56,864 bases of DNA from Neptuniibacter sp. (GCF_024231755.1 NZ_JAAEQH010000062.1:1-56864); one strand, 5' to 3'. Shown: positions 20,384 to 30,317, counted from the stretch's first letter. Numbers and translations are program-made. The notes: generated from the sequence alone by a model not told the origin.

Positions 20384-22354
20384 TTAAGCGGCTGGCTTGA
20401 TCCGACGAAGCCTTTTTACTTGTTTCTTCTTTTTAGTATCTATCCCTGATTCCACGATTCGGTATCTATAGCCATACGGGCCGATGCCATTGAATACGAT
20501 CCTATCTTTGTTATTTGATCGTACCGGGCGTGTTGCTGTGTACTCACGGAAGATAAAGCGTACATAGCGATCCGTAACGTCGAAGTGATTGTTGCGCTTT
20601 ACCGTAACGCCAGGAAGACTTGAGCTGGCTATAAGATCCTTGAAATTCGGATACTGCTTACTGACCTGACGCAACGAACTCAGTACACACTCTCTGGCTT
20701 CTGCCAATGTCATGACCGTACCGATAGGAAGTTGCTTTAACTGGAGTAATAACGGTTCGATGTATAGGTTACTTCGTGCAGAATTGTGGAACTGCCAGAT
20801 CTTCACTGCTCGATCTTGCTCAATAGCATCAAATGCTTCCCACAGATCGGGCATCACTTCGGTATGCAGTTGCCACCAGTTCTGGAGGATTCCCAACTCC
20901 AATGATTCAGGAGAGAAACGCTTAGAGCAAGTTGCCAATACCTCGTTGGAATTCAGGGCTGATACGCCTGCATTCTTTTGCTTCGAGATTTCCTGACTGA
21001 CAGCAGATTTACAATTATTCAATGCACCATACCAATCATCAGTAATAGCATCATATGCCGCATCGAAGGCAGCAGCATCTTTACAATTCCTTCCACAATC
21101 TACTTCTTTTACCTCCCACTCCATATGATGGAATATGCGCTTCATTGCGTTCTGCAACGTAGTGAGCGAGTGATAACAGTGATTGATATCTGCTTGGTAC
21201 AGCTTAGCCATGGCACCTGCATCGTTCGCTGCAATCTTGCCATAGTTGAGGCGCAATGGTTCGAAGCCGAATAGTGCTTTCAATGTTTCATTAGCCTTAC
21301 GTACCGCCTGTAGTGCATCACACTCCATCAAGATCACCTCTGCTAACTGTTCTGCAGCACTAACGACGCAGGCATTAGATTTCATCGCCTGATTAAGGTC
21401 TTTTGCTTTACCCGTCAGGAGATATTTAGCTAAGCAGAGTCGCACCTTCGGATTACAGTTCCTGAACCTGCCAACAAATTGCTTTAACTCTTCAGGGTGA
21501 ATCTGGTTATTGAAGACAATCAGTTCGTTAATCACTTCATCCTGAATATTGATAGCTTCATCCAGAAGACTGGTAGTGAGTACCACATCATAACCGTCCA
21601 AGCTTTCAGTTTTTAGCATCGTAGATACAGCTTCTGTAGCCTGTAAATCGCGATTAACCGCTAGACAGTTCAGGCCTTTGCTCTCGAGTACTTGCTGATA
21701 GGCGATAATGTCTTTTTTGCTATTAATGCGAACAACTGTAGGCCCCTGTTCACTGCTATCGATATTGGAGATGACATGTTCTTCCATTGAATAGAGATCT
21801 GAGTAAAGCTCAAGTTCGATATGTCTATCTATCGCAGTGTTCCTGCTAACCTCTAGCCATGAATCTATGCGATAAGGGACTAGTTCAGGGGTAAATGTTG
21901 CGCTCATGGTCAGTACGTTATTAAACCCTTCTTCCATGATGGCATCGACTATCTGGGAGACGGCTTCTGTCCGATAGCTCGCGGCCTGATAGAGTTTATG
22001 AACCTCATCCACCACCAGCATGTAGTGGTGACTATGGATTTTCGATTGGATAGCCCGTAATTGGTCATATGTGCAGACAATATTGGATGGGTAATCACTT
22101 AACTCAGTGTTACCCCCGTAGATAAACTCGATGTCTTTTCGGTCACTGTATTTGTGTTCCAGCTGTTTAATCTGCGCCAGTTGGGGCACAACGAACAGGG
22201 TATTGCCCTGCTGGGAAAGATAATCAATCACCCATGTGGACTTACCCATGCCTGTATCTGCGCACAGATGGGTAAGATAACTATCAGGGTTGACTTGAAG
22301 GTTGAGATCACTGATGTACTGACTGTCGGTCAGCTTATAGTGGATAGGGTTCAT
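20384..22354 (-). CDS. SF2 helicase-like protein of module A (replication-type)
   Basis: The product has about 656 residues. Helicase motifs are visible in order: Walker A DTGMGKSTW (I), VCTYDQL (Ib-like), DEVH (II), TMSATF (III), LTTSLLDEAINI (V) and QFVGRFRNC (VI). The C-terminal half (about 350-656) is a family-specific region with no recognised domain and a basic end. The layout recalls origin-binding/replication helicases of plasmids and viruses, so a role as the element's replication initiator is inferred. ATG at 22354 is favoured by an AGGTG site six bases upstream, while an in-frame GTG lies 9 nt earlier. It is duplicated at 49227-51200. Confidence 0.8.
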   Translation of the reverse strand: MNPIHYKLTDSQYISDLNLQVNPDSYLTHLCADTGMGKSTWVIDYLSQQGNTLFVVPQLAQIKQLEHKYSDRKDIEFIYGGNTELSDYPSNIVCTYDQLRAIQSKIHSHHYMLVVDEVHKLYQAASYRTEAVSQIVDAIMEEGFNNVLTMSATFTPELVPYRIDSWLEVSRNTAIDRHIELELYSDLYSMEEHVISNIDSSEQGPTVVRINSKKDIIAYQQVLESKGLNCLAVNRDLQATEAVSTMLKTESLDGYDVVLTTSLLDEAINIQDEVINELIVFNNQIHPEELKQFVGRFRNCNPKVRLCLAKYLLTGKAKDLNQAMKSNACVVSAAEQLAEVILMECDALQAVRKANETLKALFGFEPLRLNYGKIAANDAGAMAKLYQADINHCYHSLTTLQNAMKRIFHHMEWEVKEVDCGRNCKDAAAFDAAYDAITDDWYGALNNCKSAVSQEISKQKNAGVSALNSNEVLATCSKRFSPESLELGILQNWWQLHTEVMPDLWEAFDAIEQDRAVKIWQFHNSARSNLYIEPLLLQLKQLPIGTVMTLAEARECVLSSLRQVSKQYPNFKDLIASSSLPGVTVKRNNHFDVTDRYVRFIFREYTATRPVRSNNKDRIVFNGIGPYGYRYRIVESGIDTKKKKQVKRLRRIKPAA

Positions 22355-22527
22355 GCTTAGCACCTGAAATGTCCTATAGAATCATTACAATCCCAGCCAG
22401 AGCCGGTTTGGCTCTGCTGAGCAGTTATAACGATTTGTTGTCTATTTCAGGCGCTAACTTCAGTCAAAGTCGGATATGTAAATATTTTCAAGCTGACTAT
22501 GAGCTTCATGGCCCTTCTATTAGTAAG

Positions 22528-22923
22528 TCACTCCTTATCAAAACTATCCACAATGATAGCCCCCATTGATGCGGGCATAGTTATGACCACAAGTCTGCTA
22601 ATTGCTGTGGAAGGGTCAGACAGCAGGGGAAATTTGTTGATTGAGAACAAAACAAGAATAACCACTAATGCGGTGATTACATAAGCTATTACGATACGTA
22701 TAACAAACACTGGAACTCTGTATTTTATATCACCTTGGAAAATACTCTCATAAGCAAACAAGCAGAGAAAAGCGACTGATAGAGAGAAAAGTAATATGAG
22801 GTTTTCTATAGGAAGCGTCTCACCCAGTTTCCATGCTTCCTCTGAAAAAGAGATTGGAACAGCAAGAGCAAAAGCTCCAATCGCGACTTGACTTGCATCT
22901 TCAGTATTGAAGCTAATATTCAT
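22528..22923 (-). CDS. Small membrane protein, DUF2391-like
   Basis: The 131-residue protein has about four hydrophobic segments. The beginning (FALAVPISFSEEAWKLG) and end (VVITMPASMGAIIVDS) resemble the DUF2391/TIGR02587 membrane family, whose function is unknown. It starts 15 bp after the preceding gene (23400-22939) on the same strand. About 40 bp of recognisable remnant of this gene remains beside module B (near 51361), so it may belong to the ancestral module. Confidence 0.55.
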   Translation of the reverse strand: MNISFNTEDASQVAIGAFALAVPISFSEEAWKLGETLPIENLILLFSLSVAFLCLFAYESIFQGDIKYRVPVFVIRIVIAYVITALVVILVLFSINKFPLLSDPSTAISRLVVITMPASMGAIIVDSFDKE

Positions 22924-22938
22924 AACGAAAAGCTTTAC

Positions 22939-23400
22939 TTATTTCTCAATATTGTCCTTTATGGTTTCCAAGCGCTCTTTCAATACTTCACTGTTAGGTA
23001 TTTGTTTTAGCTTTACTTTTGATGCTTCAGGTTCGATACGATCGATTCTGTCTAACTCAGAAGTGAGGGAGGTTATCTTTTTTCTGATAGCTTTATAAAG
23101 ATCTTTATCCAGTTGCCCTAATTCTTTTAAAGCACTTACTGATTGATCCAATACTCCGGGAAGCGCTTCTAATATGGTTATTTCGATAGGTCTTTCTTTC
23201 AACGCTTCCTGCAACTTTGACCTATCCTCTAACCACTGCTCAAGCTCAAATATTTCCTCAGATGATAAGGCTGACGCGACATGGGGGGCTACTCGATCAA
23301 CATCAATGTGAAATGTTGCTACTGTTATAAGGTTTACGTGCTTTCCTTCCGGAATACGCCTAATACATTTCACTGTATCACCTTCAGTAATGAACTCCAT
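22939..23400 (-). CDS. Hypothetical protein (153 aa), coiled-coil C-terminus
   Basis: The family is not recognised. The protein is acidic and mostly helical. Residues about 45-70 (SSEEIFELEQWLEDRSKLQEAL) and 90-150 are heptad-like and may form coiled coils. It has no signal peptide or membrane helix. It is upstream of and probably co-transcribed with the DUF2391-like membrane protein, which suggests a soluble partner of that protein. Confidence 0.6.
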   Translation of the reverse strand: MEFITEGDTVKCIRRIPEGKHVNLITVATFHIDVDRVAPHVASALSSEEIFELEQWLEDRSKLQEALKERPIEITILEALPGVLDQSVSALKELGQLDKDLYKAIRKKITSLTSELDRIDRIEPEASKVKLKQIPNSEVLKERLETIKDNIEK

Positions 23401-23538
23401 ATATCCCCTGAAATCGTTTAGCGATTAAAAAATATGCATAAAACAAGCTTAGCATATCAACTTGTTTCAGGACTGCTCAGTGCTCATTAGCACTTTGCAA
23501 TACCCTTTTGACAAAGCTTTCATCTCCTAAGTTTGAAC

Positions 23539-24411
23539 TCATCCATGACTATTAACACTCCCAAGTAGCTCCATAATTTTCTTATTGGGTAAGAACCGTT
23601 CCTCTTCAGCTGACTGAGCACGGTAATCCTCAGATATAGTTATGGCTTTGAGCAGATAATCATAAGCAATTTCAAAGGCTTGCAAATCAGAAAAAGCACA
23701 AGCAAGCTGGAAGTAAGCATGACCACTATCCGGTTCAATTTCTAATGCTTTATTACACAAAGCAATTGCTAATTGTGGCTGCCCTATTTCAATAGCAGCG
23801 TCCGCTTTATATGTCATGGCTTCTGCGCTTTCAGGCCTCAACTCAAGAATATGATCATAAATTTTAATTTTTTGTTCCCACGCAGATTCTTGGCCAGCTC
23901 TTAACCATAATGCCTGGATCTCGTTTGTGGTCTCAATTTCTGCTTGGTTTGCTTTAATAACAGCAGACTTAGAAACGAGGCTCTTCTCTAACTGGTCAAG
24001 ACGAGCTTCATAGTCGACAATCAGCTTAGAAATCTTTGCTTCAGCATGCCCCTCAATATTTGAGCGGATATCGCGTAAAGAATTCCAGCCGACTAATAAC
24101 AGCACTGAACTGGTCGCGGCGATCAAGTAGAAGAAATAAGTAACAGTGTCAGTAGCATAAGTAGCGGAAACTTCTGCTAATTTTAACTGGCGATCAGTCA
24201 GTTCTTTGTAAAATTCAATCTTAAGGTTTTGTTGATCCGTACGAAGCTGCTTCAGTTCATCAATTATATAACGCTCAATGAAAGGGCTATAAAGGGGCTC
24301 CTCCAGTGTTCCGACTGTGGCGTCAAGACCTTCAGTGTTTTCATCAGCTGATACACTGGCACAAAGCAATATCACAATTGCGTAAGAAAGATATTTTAGT
24401 TGTTTCAGCAT
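23539..24411 (-). CDS. Membrane-anchored TPR protein with signal peptide
   Basis: The product has about 290 residues. It has an N-terminal signal-like segment (MLKQLKYLSYAIVILLCASVSA), a second hydrophobic helix (about 95-115, FFYLIAATSSVLLLVGW), a coiled-coil stretch (about 120-165), and two or three tetratricopeptide repeats (about 180-270, e.g. AMTYKADAAIEIGQPQLAIA, AYFQLACAFSDLQAFEIAYDYL). It probably works as a protein-binding scaffold. I chose the second ATG because the first six codons carry no ribosome site. Confidence 0.7.
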   Translation of the reverse strand: MLKQLKYLSYAIVILLCASVSADENTEGLDATVGTLEEPLYSPFIERYIIDELKQLRTDQQNLKIEFYKELTDRQLKLAEVSATYATDTVTYFFYLIAATSSVLLLVGWNSLRDIRSNIEGHAEAKISKLIVDYEARLDQLEKSLVSKSAVIKANQAEIETTNEIQALWLRAGQESAWEQKIKIYDHILELRPESAEAMTYKADAAIEIGQPQLAIALCNKALEIEPDSGHAYFQLACAFSDLQAFEIAYDYLLKAITISEDYRAQSAEEERFLPNKKIMELLGSVNSHG

Positions 24412-24521
24412 TATGATCTTTTCACACATTAATCAGGTAATATCTAAGCGGTTGATCTAGAGAGTTTATTTTAAGCGTTCATCCTAAAGCTCGTACCACA
24501 CACGTCATAATTAAGGGTGGC

Positions 24522-25523
24522 CTAACAGGGATCATGCAATTCATTGGATAGCTTACGAATGATGGTCTTGGCTTCGAATTCAAGTGAATTAAGCGCCTCA
24601 TGATTAAGCCGATCAAGTTCATGCTGAGCCTCATTAAAACCTATTAGCAAAACTCTAATATCATCAACGCGATGCTTTGTTTGCTCATATAGCGCTTGCT
24701 TACTTTGAAATTCGGTTTCAGTTTCACGCAAATTTGTAATCTGCTCCCTCGCGTTCACCACTTCTGATATGCATTTATCAGGATCTAAACCTGTAAGGTT
24801 CTGTACTAGTACCTGCAAATTATCAATTGAGGCTTTAGCGCCCACAATTTCGGTTTTTATACGCTCACTGAGTGATGCACTACTCTGTGATAATCCGCGT
24901 ACCTCTTGAGCAACTATAGAAAAGCCTTTTCCAGCTGCACCAGCACGTGCCGCCTCAATATTTGCATTTAGAGCAAGCAGGTTTGTTTTATTGGCAATGC
25001 TCTCAATACCATCAAGAAGCTCAAATACACCTTCAATACGTTCAACCATTTGCTCTATAACAACGGATGCTTCTTCTAAAAACTCAGAAACAAAGTTCAA
25101 AGATCGCTCTGTTTCAGTTAATTTTTGGTCCTCACTTGGAGTAGTCATCAAACCGTCTGTGTCTGCATATTCAATAGCTGTCAATTTCTCCAAGATCACA
25201 CTGAGGTCTGCAGACCTAGAAAATGGCCGATCGTTTAGCGCTCTGAGGTTACTCTTTAATATATTCATTTCTTCAGAGAGCTCGGCTAATGCTTTGTGCA
25301 GTGATTCAATTTCAGGTCTGCTATCATTCTTTTCCTGATTATCGGTAGGTGCACCTCTATTTATTGTGACTAATAGAGAGATAGCAATTGCAATATTCAC
25401 ACTGATCATCCCCAGTGCTAGCCAGAACACATTGCGATTTTCACCCAGAATCAATACCACGAGTATTTCAAGCAATAATATCGCCAATAAACCCAAAGCC
25501 ATTTTCATAACAGAATTCGTCAT
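24522..25523 (-). CDS. Short chemoreceptor-like (MCP signalling) protein
   Basis: The 333-residue protein has two N-terminal membrane helices (about 5-50) with almost no periplasmic loop, a coiled coil, and the chemoreceptor hairpin tip IESIANKTNLLALNANIEAARAG followed by GFSIVAQEVRGLS. No HAMP or ligand-binding domain is visible, so any signal would come from the membrane or cytosol. It begins 2 bp after the ask stop codon and is therefore the apparent last gene of the ectABCD-ask operon. Confidence 0.85.
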   Translation of the reverse strand: MTNSVMKMALGLLAILLLEILVVLILGENRNVFWLALGMISVNIAIAISLLVTINRGAPTDNQEKNDSRPEIESLHKALAELSEEMNILKSNLRALNDRPFSRSADLSVILEKLTAIEYADTDGLMTTPSEDQKLTETERSLNFVSEFLEEASVVIEQMVERIEGVFELLDGIESIANKTNLLALNANIEAARAGAAGKGFSIVAQEVRGLSQSSASLSERIKTEIVGAKASIDNLQVLVQNLTGLDPDKCISEVVNAREQITNLRETETEFQSKQALYEQTKHRVDDIRVLLIGFNEAQHELDRLNHEALNSLEFEAKTIIRKLSNELHDPC

Positions 25524-25525
25524 GA

Positions 25526-26959
25526 CTAAGCCACTTCGGTTCTAATGACAGACCCGTGGTTTTCACTTTCTACCAAAGTTTGATGTAATGACTTAATAGC
25601 TAGATCATAGTCACTTTCAGCAACAACGCATTGCATCTCCACCTGACGCATAGTTTGGTGTAAGGCCAACACATTGATATCTGCTGCGGTGAGTGATGAG
25701 ACCGTTTTCGATAAAATCCCTTTTACATTCAGGTCAGACCCTATCGCCGATACAAGTGCGACTTTGTCTAATTTAACTTCTGCGGTTTCAAATTTTTCTT
25801 CGATCAAGCGCACCAGACGGTTGATCATTTTGCGATTTCCAGAAAGGTAGAAAGTGATGCTGTTTGCATCTGCTTCTTTGTTAATCAACTGTATTTTTAG
25901 CTCTTTGACTAGGCGGCTAATAGCAATATCGTACTCAGGCGAACCAAGCATTTCCTGATCAAACACTTCTAATGCCTGTACATCCTTGCGACCTGCAATG
26001 ATTTCGGCACAAGGTCTTGGGTTGCAATAAGCATTATCAATGATCGTTCCGTGATGCTCTGGTTCGAATGTATTTTTTACCCTGAGCTTAATATTGGCTT
26101 TTCGAATGCCTTGAGCCGCTTTAGGGTGAATAGCTTCCATGCCTAAGTTTGACAGCTGATCGGCTACATCAAAGTTCGTCATACCAATCGCGACAGCATT
26201 CTCCTCGCCAACAATTCGAGGATCAGCACTACTGAGGTGGAACTCTTTGTGTATAACTGCTTCCCGGGCTTTAGTGATTGAAGCAATTTTTGAGAATGTC
26301 ATCTCACTATAACCACGGTCGAATGTTTGCATGAGCTTTTCTGCACAGTTGGTGTAACCTGTAACGACCAACAGCTCTTCAGCACAAGTGTTGTCAGCAA
26401 AGGCTTGCTCGATAAGTTCGTTGATCGGCAAAACAACCTCTTGCTTCCAGCCAGTAAGATCTACAAAACGGGCACTTATCCCTTCTGATTTAAGCAACAA
26501 AACAGAGTTAAACGCACTATGAGCCTCACCAATCGACGCCAGCATTTCGCGCACTGTTGATAGGTGTTGTTTCAACTGAAAATGCCCAAAAGAACACAAG
26601 TTCTGCAAACTCGTCATACACTCTTCTACATCTGCAATGCGTACATCAATGAATGTATTCGCTGCTTCCAGAAGCTGACCTGTGAACATGTCTTCATTTA
26701 TGTTGCGAAGGTATTGGTGCACCTGTTTCAATCGCTCAAGCCAAGCATCCTTTTCCTCAGCTTCGATAAAGCTGCTATAGACACCGGCATCGCCTGTTTT
26801 TTTATGCTCGAGAAGCATATCGGTGACACCTGCATATGCAGAGACAACAAAAATTCTATTGTATGGGCTGCCCTTTTTCTTTTGCCGCCAGATATTGTTT
26901 AAAACTTCTCTGTAGCGGCTCATGGATGTACCGCCAATTTTTTCTACTGTATGAGTCAT
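25526..26959 (-). CDS. ask: Ectoine-associated aspartate kinase
   Basis: Ask_ect phosphorylates L-aspartate to supply aspartate semialdehyde for ectoine. The protein starts MTHTVEKIGGTSMSRY, contains the kinase motif VVSAYAGVTDMLLEHK and C-terminal ACT domains (about 400-475). The early VEKIGGTSMSR sequence and clustering with ectABCD separate it from housekeeping LysC. ATG26959 is chosen on homology. A second in-frame ATG (26995) overlaps the ectD stop region (TAAATG), and a GGGGG/CCCCC hairpin (26973-26990) lies between, so coupling or attenuation is possible. Confidence 0.93.
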   Translation of the reverse strand: MTHTVEKIGGTSMSRYREVLNNIWRQKKKGSPYNRIFVVSAYAGVTDMLLEHKKTGDAGVYSSFIEAEEKDAWLERLKQVHQYLRNINEDMFTGQLLEAANTFIDVRIADVEECMTSLQNLCSFGHFQLKQHLSTVREMLASIGEAHSAFNSVLLLKSEGISARFVDLTGWKQEVVLPINELIEQAFADNTCAEELLVVTGYTNCAEKLMQTFDRGYSEMTFSKIASITKAREAVIHKEFHLSSADPRIVGEENAVAIGMTNFDVADQLSNLGMEAIHPKAAQGIRKANIKLRVKNTFEPEHHGTIIDNAYCNPRPCAEIIAGRKDVQALEVFDQEMLGSPEYDIAISRLVKELKIQLINKEADANSITFYLSGNRKMINRLVRLIEEKFETAEVKLDKVALVSAIGSDLNVKGILSKTVSSLTAADINVLALHQTMRQVEMQCVVAESDYDLAIKSLHQTLVESENHGSVIRTEVA

Positions 26960-26995
26960 ATTTATGATGCTCGGGGGATTAACTCCCCCCTGCAT

Positions 26996-27889
26996 TTAGA
27001 TAGTTTTGATAGTTTCGCGAGAACAAATAAATTCTGGGCGCGGGGATTTACCGCAGAACGGATCAAATACCATATTGTCAATATGGTTGTAGACGAAGAA
27101 AAGATTGCTACGCGGATCTGGAGTGATATTGCTGTTGGAGCCATGCATTACATTACAATCAAAAAACAGCACTGAACCGGCCTTAGCCTCAGCGCAATCG
27201 ATTCCATACTTTTCACTGAGGTACTTCAAACTCTCATCACTAGGGACACCGTATTCCTGCTTTTTCAAAGAGGATAGGTAGTGATTATCCGGTGTTTCGC
27301 CGACACAGGTAACATACTCTTTATGTGACCCGGGCATGAGCATCAACGCACCATTTTTTGCATCATTATCTGTAAGCAAGATCGAACAACTAACAGCACG
27401 CATCCGCGGCATCCCATCTTCTACATGCCAAGTTTCAAAATCAGAGTGCCAATAAAACTCTCTTCCTCGGTATCCAGGTTTAAAGTTGAGGCGTGACTGA
27501 TGAATATAAACATCTCCACCCAGAATAAAGCGCGCGATGTCAGCAATTCGAGAGTCTTTTGCAACTTTTGAAAAGACAGGGTGATCTTTGTGAACCTGAA
27601 ATACAGAACGTAATTCGCCGTTATCTGGCTCTGTTATAGCTTCAGGGGAATCTAGTAACGATATGTCATACTGCATTCGTTCCAGTTCAGCCCTGAACGT
27701 TTCGACTTCAGATGCCGAAAACTCATTAGGCAGTAACAAATATCCTTTTTCCTGGAAGCTCTTAATGTCAGCCTCATCCAGTAGTTCAGAACCGTCAATA
27801 TCAGACGGATGGATTACTGGATCAAGACGAGGTAAAACTTCAGCAGAATCTTTTATTCTCGAAGGGTAAACATCTTCGGGCTTTAACAT
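26996..27889 (-). CDS. ectD: Ectoine hydroxylase (EctD)
   Basis: EctD is a 2-oxoglutarate- and Fe(II)-dependent dioxygenase that makes 5-hydroxyectoine. The 297-residue protein has the iron facial triad in WHSDFETWH (His, Asp) and CNVMHGSNSN (His), and the signature FYWHSDFETWHVEDGMPRMR. The 2-oxoglutarate-binding arginine lies in DPRSNLFFVYN. Its presence means that hydroxyectoine as well as ectoine can be made. It follows ectC by 10 bp. Confidence 0.96.
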   Translation of the reverse strand: MLKPEDVYPSRIKDSAEVLPRLDPVIHPSDIDGSELLDEADIKSFQEKGYLLLPNEFSASEVETFRAELERMQYDISLLDSPEAITEPDNGELRSVFQVHKDHPVFSKVAKDSRIADIARFILGGDVYIHQSRLNFKPGYRGREFYWHSDFETWHVEDGMPRMRAVSCSILLTDNDAKNGALMLMPGSHKEYVTCVGETPDNHYLSSLKKQEYGVPSDESLKYLSEKYGIDCAEAKAGSVLFFDCNVMHGSNSNITPDPRSNLFFVYNHIDNMVFDPFCGKSPRPEFICSRETIKTI

Positions 27890-27899
27890 TTAAGGCTCC

Positions 27900-28292
27900 T
27901 TAACTCTCTTCTATTGGATAAACGCCATTTTCGTCATGTACTTCTTTGCCGTTAAGGGCAGGGTTAAATACACAGGCAAGCTTTAGCTCTGTATGTGCAC
28001 GCAAGAGGTGTTCATCGTTTTTATCCAGAATGTAAATAGAGCCCGGTTTTATCGGGTGAATTGCAGCATCATCTAATGTTTCAACTTCACCTTCTCCGCT
28101 GATGCAATAGACCGACTCAAGATGGTTTTGATACCAAATATGGCTTTCAGTACCTGCATAAATAGTCGTGATATGGAAAGAGAAGCCCATATTGTCGTCT
28201 TTGAGTAGCAGCCGAGTACTCTCCCAATTTCCATCCGGGGATACAACACGGCGCTCTGATTTTTCAGCTTCTTGTAAAGTACGTAGGATCAT
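27900..28292 (-). CDS. ectC: L-ectoine synthase
   Basis: EctC is a cupin that cyclises N-gamma-acetyl-diaminobutyrate to ectoine. The 130-residue protein starts [16 protein letters not shown] and has the cupin motifs [21 protein letters not shown] and [11 protein letters not shown]. It is the third gene of the operon, 12 bp after ectB. Confidence 0.97.
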   Translation of the reverse strand: MILRTLQEAEKSERRVVSPDGNWESTRLLLKDDNMGFSFHITTIYAGTESHIWYQNHLESVYCISGEGEVETLDDAAIHPIKPGSIYILDKNDEHLLRAHTELKLACVFNPALNGKEVHDENGVYPIEES

Positions 28293-28304
28293 CTGTTTAT
28301 GGCC

Positions 28305-29615
28305 TTATGCTGACTGGTGATATACCGCGTCGAAGTAATCGTTATCTTCCGGAATGCTATTTGCTGCGTCACAAACATCTTTAATTGCCTGCTCAACAAT
28401 ATCGATTCCTTTTGCTAGGTTCTCTTGCTTGATTACAAGGGGGCAGAGGAACTTAACAACCTGATCGTCTGCACCACTGGTTTCAATAATCAAACCACTC
28501 TGGAAGCACTGCTTGGTAATCTTAGATGCCAGTTCACCGCTAACACAGTTAATGCCCTGGAACATTCCGCGTCCACGGGTAGTGAAGTTACCTTCGCCGT
28601 ATTTTGCTACTATTTTTTCCAGACGTTCTGATACGTACTGACCTTTCTGTTTGATCTCTTTTGAGAACTGATCATCCGACCAATAATGGTCAATCGCAGC
28701 TTTTGCTGTAACAAACGCAAAATTGTTGCCGCGGAAAGTGCCGTTATGTTCGCCCGGTTTCCATTGATCAAGCTCTGGCTTAAATAAAACAACAGCGAAT
28801 GGCAAGCCGAAGCCACCTAGCGATTTGGAGAGGGTAACAATATCCGGTGTTATGCCAGCTTCTTCAAAGCTAAAGTAAGTACCAGTACGTCCACAGCCCG
28901 CCTGTATATCATCTATAATCAGAAGAATTTTATGCTTACGGCAGATAGCTTCCAGGTTTTTTAGCCATTCAAAGCTAGCAGCGTTAATTCCTCCCTCACC
29001 CTGAACAGTTTCAACAATAACTGCCGCTGGAAGATCTACGCCGCTACTGGTGTCTGAAAGCACTTTTTCCAGATACTCTGTAGTATCAATTTCATCACCC
29101 AAGTAACCATCATAAGGTACTCGTGTTACACCACTCAGGCTTACCCCTGCCGCACCACGATGGTGGGAGTTACCGGTAGCAGCCAAGGAACCAAGACTTA
29201 CCCCATGAAACCCATTGGTAAACGCGATTATGTTCTCTCGGCCAGTCACATTTCGTGCAAGCTTCATTGCGGCTTCAACAGCATTTGTGCCTGTAGGCCC
29301 TGTAAACTGCATTACATAATCCAGTTCACGTGGTTTCAGGATCTTTTCATTAAAAGATTCCATGAACTCACCTTTTGCCTTGGTATGCATGTCGAGGCCA
29401 TGAGTGATGCCATCTTCTTCAATGTACTTAAGCAACGCTGGTTTAAAGAGGTCATTATTGTGACCGTAGTTTAGTGTCCCTGCACCCGCCAAAAAATCTA
29501 AGTACTCATTGCCTTCTTCATCGTATAGGAACTCACCTTTTGCCCGGTTAAACACACGGGGAAAGGAACGCGCATAAGACTGAACTTCTGATTCAATCTC
29601 TTCAAAAATTTTCAT
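28305..29615 (-). CDS. ectB: Diaminobutyrate-2-oxoglutarate aminotransferase
   Basis: EctB transfers an amino group from glutamate to aspartate semialdehyde, giving L-2,4-diaminobutyrate. The 436-residue class III PLP aminotransferase contains [31 protein letters not shown] (PLP-binding Asp) and [12 protein letters not shown] with the Schiff-base lysine. A GGAGG site lies eight bases upstream of ATG. Confidence 0.97.
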   Translation of the reverse strand: MKIFEEIESEVQSYARSFPRVFNRAKGEFLYDEEGNEYLDFLAGAGTLNYGHNNDLFKPALLKYIEEDGITHGLDMHTKAKGEFMESFNEKILKPRELDYVMQFTGPTGTNAVEAAMKLARNVTGRENIIAFTNGFHGVSLGSLAATGNSHHRGAAGVSLSGVTRVPYDGYLGDEIDTTEYLEKVLSDTSSGVDLPAAVIVETVQGEGGINAASFEWLKNLEAICRKHKILLIIDDIQAGCGRTGTYFSFEEAGITPDIVTLSKSLGGFGLPFAVVLFKPELDQWKPGEHNGTFRGNNFAFVTAKAAIDHYWSDDQFSKEIKQKGQYVSERLEKIVAKYGEGNFTTRGRGMFQGINCVSGELASKITKQCFQSGLIIETSGADDQVVKFLCPLVIKQENLAKGIDIVEQAIKDVCDAANSIPEDNDYFDAVYHQSA

Positions 29616-29666
29616 TATTAGCCTCCAAAAGGCTCATTGGGTTTTCAAAATTGATATAGGTAAAAA

Positions 29667-30176
29667 CTAAACTGCATGGATAGGAGCAAACTGCTTGGCT
29701 GGGCCTGCCCTATATAGGACTTCATTTTCATGATCATCCGCAAAGTGAGTACCCCTTTCGAAAAGAGTACGGGTCTCAAGCGCCATATGATGTGTAGTGA
29801 AGAAGTTTTTAAACAACTTATGAGAAGCTGTATTGCTTGGGGAAATAGTGGTTTCCATGTATCGCAGGTCACTATCTCGGCTAAACAGCCTAGACAGCAT
29901 TTCAGATGCCACACCCAGCCCTCGATATTCTGAATCCAAGGCTACCTGCCAAATAAACAAGGTTCTTGGGCGCTTTGGTGGGATATAACCAGATATAAAT
30001 CCGACAATTTCCCCCTTCTTGTTCTGCGCAACAATCGATGTTTCCGCAAAATCCAAGCATTGGAGCAGATTGCAATAAACAGAATTGGTATCAAGTGGAG
30101 GGCAGCGTTCGATTAAAGCGTGCACCTGAGCGCCATCCGTATGCTCAGGCTTTCTATAAGATATTTCGATAGACAT
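29667..30176 (-). CDS. ectA: L-2,4-diaminobutyrate acetyltransferase
   Basis: EctA is a GNAT-family enzyme that acetylates diaminobutyrate using acetyl-CoA. The 169-residue protein has IERCPPLDTNSVYCNLLQC near the N-terminus, typical of EctA, and the acetyl-CoA loop YRGLGVASEML. It is the first gene of ectABCD-ask. The region upstream holds two copies of an EctR-box-like motif. Confidence 0.96.
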   Translation of the reverse strand: MSIEISYRKPEHTDGAQVHALIERCPPLDTNSVYCNLLQCLDFAETSIVAQNKKGEIVGFISGYIPPKRPRTLFIWQVALDSEYRGLGVASEMLSRLFSRDSDLRYMETTISPSNTASHKLFKNFFTTHHMALETRTLFERGTHFADDHENEVLYRAGPAKQFAPIHAV

Positions 30177-30181
30177 TCTAA

Positions 30182-30200
30182 TATTTAGTAAGACTATTAT
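30182..30200. promoter_or_regulatory. Putative EctR box 1 (ectA-proximal)
   Basis: TATTTAGT-AAG-ACTATTAT closely resembles the pseudopalindromic EctR1 site known from methylotrophs (8-bp half-sites TATTTAGT and ACTATATA, as I recall). It lies just upstream of ectA, beside an A+T-rich -10-like region (30209-30221), so a bound repressor would block ectA transcription. Function is inferred. Confidence 0.55.
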
Positions 30201-30317
30201 TTAGCAAGGCTATATATTATAAAACACCAATCCGGCTCAAATTCAACCCGAACCCATTAAAATCAACTAAAATCATGCTGAGCAGGCACTAAATAAGTGC
30301 AACAACTCCATTAAAAT

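Larger units (their letters stand above)
16050..22475. mobile_element. Integrase/YkvA/DUF2787/ParA/RHH/SF2-helicase module, copy A
   Basis: This module of about 6.4 kb is duplicated in the same orientation at about 44690-51315 with the same gene order. It holds a tyrosine recombinase, four small genes, a long conserved non-coding region, a ParA-type ATPase with a ribbon-helix-helix partner, and a large SF2 helicase on the opposite strand. This looks like a compact integrative element with plasmid-like replication and segregation functions. No known element family was recognised with certainty. Confidence 0.75.

Noticed and set aside
16138..22354. Prophage
   Set aside because: No capsid, portal, terminase, tail or lysis gene is visible in either module.
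26960..26995. 12-residue N-terminal extension of Ask (MQGGVNPPSIIN)
   Set aside because: Family members begin close to HTVEKIGGTSM. The upstream ATG lies in the ectD stop/hairpin region, though coupling cannot be excluded.
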